From JBAZDC01 sp041654595 (lineage in GTDB: Bacteria; Pseudomonadota; Gammaproteobacteria; Burkholderiales; Burkholderiaceae_B), in the NCBI GenBank assembly GCA_964551305.1, contig CAZKBT010000041.1, positions 1 to 25,970 of the forward strand: a stretch of DNA of 25,970 nt, in the 5' to 3' direction. Positions 23,996 through 25,970 of this stretch are shown here, one piece after another. Position numbers and translations under genes: made by a program. Each line of letters begins with the position of its first letter. Within the stretch, counting starts at the first letter, position 1. The notes beneath the pieces are model-generated. The model had not been told where the DNA came from. It worked only from the letters and a program-made list of their open reading frames with translations, and ran no database searches.

Positions 23996-24271
23996 AGCGT
24001 GCGCTACCTGCATGGACGTTCGTTTACCTGGCAAGGCTTGCGCGGCACGCCGGCGGTGCTGGCCGCGGTCGCGGCCGTGGTCGCCGCTCAACTTGCCTTC
24101 ACCTATTTGCCGATGATGCAGAGGATCTTCGACACGCGCGCGCTGGGCCCGGTCGAAGGGTTGGTGGTGGTGCTGGTGGGTCCGGTCCTGATGCTGGTAC
24201 TCGAGATCGAGAAGTGGTTGCTGCAGAAGCTGGATTGGTTCGAAGAGCTTGGCCCCACTCAGGCAGCGTGA
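23996..24271 (+). pseudogene. C-terminal remnant of a cation-transporting P-type ATPase gene
   Basis: The plus-strand frame reads VRYLHGRSFTWQGLRGTPAV, LAAVAAVVAAQLAFTYLPMM, QRIFDTRALGPVEGL and VLMLVLEIEKWLLQKLDWF to a stop at 24271. This is the last two membrane helices and tail of a calcium/sodium-type P-type ATPase, where AQLAFTYLPxMQxLF and the closing LE-EK motif are familiar. All catalytic domains are missing. The frame upstream to 23894 is antisense to the phosphorylase remnant and is not homologous. The tail overlaps the convergent DUF1513 gene by 13 bp. Confidence 0.65.
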
Positions 24272-25353
24272 AGCACATGCCGAATATGGTTGTCCCAGGC
24301 CGAGTCATGCCGGGCGGCGCGCCGTTCGATGTCGTGTGTCTGGTGCAGGGGGGCGGCCTCCGAGTCGTCGCGCTTGACGCCGGGCACCGGTCGATACCGG
24401 ACCAGCATGCCGTGTCCCGAGCTTAGCAAGAAGCCCTCGTTTCCATGAGGTGCGATCCCGCATACGTCCGGCAATGTCACCGCGTCGATCAGACTGCCAC
24501 TGGCGGTATTCCAGAACAGCACGTGTCCGCCCAGCGGGCTGGAGGTCGCCACGATAGTGCCGGGGGCGTTGGCGGTGACCGAGCCGACGTAATTGCGCAT
24601 CGCCCGTAATTGCTCCGGCGGACAGGCCGGCGCGCACAAATCCCGGCCACGCTCATGGCGAAGCACCAGCGCAGGGCGTCTGCCGTCCGGGCTGACGTAT
24701 TGGCAGCCGGCCCAGACTTGCCCGCCACCGTCGACGGCCAGGTGGCGAATGGATAATTGATGCCATTCATGCGCCATGGCGCGCAGTTCCAGCAGTTTGC
24801 CGTTTCGCCTGTTCAGATAGGCCAGCGAAGACTGCATGGTCGCGGCATTGAGGATGCTTTTCCCGTAATCGGGATGAGTCTCCATGCCGCCGTTGGCCAC
24901 GCAAAGGGTCTCGCCGTCTGGCATCAGCAATAATTCGTGCGGACCTATTCCGCCTGTTTCGAATTCGCCCACGCGCTGATAGCCTTGTCCAGGGCGGGCA
25001 TCGTAAATACCGACCACGCCCCGTCCGCGACGATAGTCGTTTTCGGTGGCGTATAAATAGTCGCCGTCGGGCGCGAATGCGCCGTGACCGTAGAAGTGGT
25101 GGCCCGTGGGCAAGGGCAGCTCTTGCGCCCGTAGTCTATCTGCACCGTCGAGCCCGAAGGCCTTGGCAAAGAAGCCGGGCTGACGGCCGAATACGACGGC
25201 TCGGCCGCGCGCGCCGTCGATGGCGAAGCTGTGGCCGCGCTTGGGCAGGGGCAGCATGGCCTTGACTTGGCCCTGGGCATCGCACCAGACGCATTCATCG
25301 CGGCCATTGCGGCGGCGCGAGCTCAAATAGGTTTCAGTCTCCATCGAGCGCAT
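24259..25353 (-). CDS. DUF1513 family protein, apparently without export signal
   Basis: This 364-residue protein is of the DUF1513 family, a predicted beta-propeller found beside imelysin-type iron proteins. Typical segments are LPLPKRGHSFAIDGARGRAV, GHHFYGHGAFAPDGDYLYAT, ENDYRRGRGVVGIYDA, GIGPHELLLMPDGETLCVAN and HQLSIRHLAVDGGGQVWAG. The family usually carries a Tat or Sec signal, but here the conserved part (TYLSSRRRNG) begins within about 6-7 residues of the available ATG codons. Codons upstream of 25353 lie antiparallel-free within the imelysin coding frame and give no signal-like sequence. I chose ATG 25353 (GGGA upstream); ATG 25344 also works. The start overlaps the imelysin stop by about 20 bp, so it is co-transcribed. 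A cytoplasmic or non-functional form is possible. Confidence 0.82.
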   Translation of the reverse strand: MRSMETETYLSSRRRNGRDECVWCDAQGQVKAMLPLPKRGHSFAIDGARGRAVVFGRQPGFFAKAFGLDGADRLRAQELPLPTGHHFYGHGAFAPDGDYLYATENDYRRGRGVVGIYDARPGQGYQRVGEFETGGIGPHELLLMPDGETLCVANGGMETHPDYGKSILNAATMQSSLAYLNRRNGKLLELRAMAHEWHQLSIRHLAVDGGGQVWAGCQYVSPDGRRPALVLRHERGRDLCAPACPPEQLRAMRNYVGSVTANAPGTIVATSSPLGGHVLFWNTASGSLIDAVTLPDVCGIAPHGNEGFLLSSGHGMLVRYRPVPGVKRDDSEAAPLHQTHDIERRAARHDSAWDNHIRHVLHAA

Positions 25354-25970
25354 TGAATCCCAGCCTCGCGCCGAGTGCCGGCGCCAAGTCTTCATCCACC
25401 ATGCGGCGCGCATTGTCCAGCTTCAATGCCACCAGCGTCAGTTCGCGATAGAGATCTTCGTCTTCGACCATCCGCAGCGCCTGGCCTTTGCGGGCGCGCA
25501 GTATATCGGCGCTTTGGCGCAGCTCCCGGTCCAGGTTGAGCGCCAGCCAGTCCGGTTCTTGCGGGAAACGGGCGGCCTCGTGAAAAGCAGCCAGGCCCAG
25601 CACCGCTTCGGCTTGCGCCAGGAATGCCGATCCGCTGCGCCAGAACGGCAAGACTTTGGGACGTGCTTTGCCTTGCTGCGCGCCCAGCGCGGCGCGCAGC
25701 TTGACGTCGGCCTCGAAGCGCAAGCCCGCCGACAAGGCCTTGAGCGTTTCCGTCAGCACTTCGTTATCGTTGCGATAATAGGTGTTGTCTCTGCCGGGCA
25801 GAGAGAAATCGCGCGCGTAACCGCCCTGGGGTTGCCACGCCTGTAGCAATGCATCGGCGATGCCGGTCATGTTGTCCGCGATCGCCGCAGCGTAACGGCG
25901 GACAGTCTCGTTTTCTTCCGGGCGGCCCGCGGCCAGCAAGCCTTTCTCGGCGTACAGGACGTACTCCAGC
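25334..25970 (-). CDS. Imelysin-family (iron-regulated, EfeO/IrpA-type) protein, 3' part
   Basis: The frame is open to the window's right edge and gives the last 211 or so residues of an imelysin-domain protein. It begins LEYVLYAEKGLLAAG, matching the conserved LEYLL segment, and continues RRYAAAIADNMTGIADALL. It ends RMVDEDLAPALGARLGFNAL before TGA at 25336-25334. Imelysin proteins are periplasmic or lipid-anchored helical-bundle proteins of iron uptake. Paired imelysin genes followed by a DUF1513 gene are common in proteobacteria, so further genes of such an operon are expected beyond 25970. The N-terminus and any signal peptide are outside the window. Confidence 0.85.
   Translation of the reverse strand, partial: LEYVLYAEKGLLAAGRPEENETVRRYAAAIADNMTGIADALLQAWQPQGGYARDFSLPGRDNTYYRNDNEVLTETLKALSAGLRFEADVKLRAALGAQQGKARPKVLPFWRSGSAFLAQAEAVLGLAAFHEAARFPQEPDWLALNLDRELRQSADILRARKGQALRMVEDEDLYRELTLVALKLDNARRMVDEDLAPALGARLGFNALDGD

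Noticed and set aside
23545..24426. Plus-strand frame of 293 codons
   Set aside because: It is antisense to the phosphorylase remnant and out of frame with the ATPase remnant; its composition is that of a shadow frame.
1..25970. Mobile elements, CRISPR arrays, toxin-antitoxin pairs, phage genes or tRNA genes
   Set aside because: I saw no transposase or integrase sequence, no spaced direct repeats, no tRNA-like cloverleaf and no phage structural motif. Gene decay here is better explained by deletions than by a visible insertion element.

Overview
The window looks like accessory chromosome of a high-GC betaproteobacterium, most likely Alcaligenaceae (Bordetella or Achromobacter type). The reasons are a Bug/TctC tripartite-tricarboxylate receptor, an AtuA/CaiB/acyl-CoA dehydrogenase operon of a kind common there, polar amino-acid ABC importers, and several decayed genes between intact clusters. 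I see no rRNA, tRNA, CRISPR array, transposase or phage gene. The genus call is inference from gene content.

Left edge (1-3767, all minus strand): the membrane half of an ABC exporter running off the window, an unrecognised polytopic membrane protein, and a fumarate-reductase-like FAD oxidoreductase with an unusual two-helix membrane tail. A frameshifted remnant of a TauD/TfdA-type dioxygenase (3829-4135) separates these from the next cluster.

Cluster A (4135-11644, minus): LysR regulator, aspartase/fumarase-family lyase, amino-acid-type binding protein, MmgE/PrpD-family enzyme, two permeases, ATPase and a YbaK/ProX deacylase. The regulator overlaps the lyase by 20 bp, and three successive junctions are 4-bp ATGA overlaps, so the MmgE/PrpD enzyme is translationally coupled inside an ABC importer. 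Lyase plus MmgE/PrpD plus importer suggests uptake and breakdown of an aspartate-like compound, perhaps an N-substituted aspartate. A perfect T-N11-A dyad lies in the divergent gap before an AtoE-type short-chain fatty-acid transporter (plus strand), followed by an OPT-family oligopeptide transporter.

Region 15621-16260 holds remnants of a LysR gene and a cytochrome b561 gene, both lacking their 5' parts.

Cluster B (16307-22393, plus) contains AtuA-family protein, class III CoA transferase, acyl-CoA dehydrogenase, Bug receptor and an enoyl-CoA hydratase/isomerase family protein. It is preceded by a perfect 7-8-7 dyad, ends at a hairpin terminator, and faces a convergent IclR regulator. It reads as uptake, CoA activation and beta-oxidation-type breakdown of an unidentified organic acid.

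Right edge (23457-25970): remnants of a thymidine phosphorylase gene (minus) and a cation P-type ATPase gene (plus), then a DUF1513 protein and the 3' part of an imelysin-family gene, both minus strand and probably part of an iron-uptake-type operon. Five decayed genes lie at the borders between working clusters, which points to past deletions.
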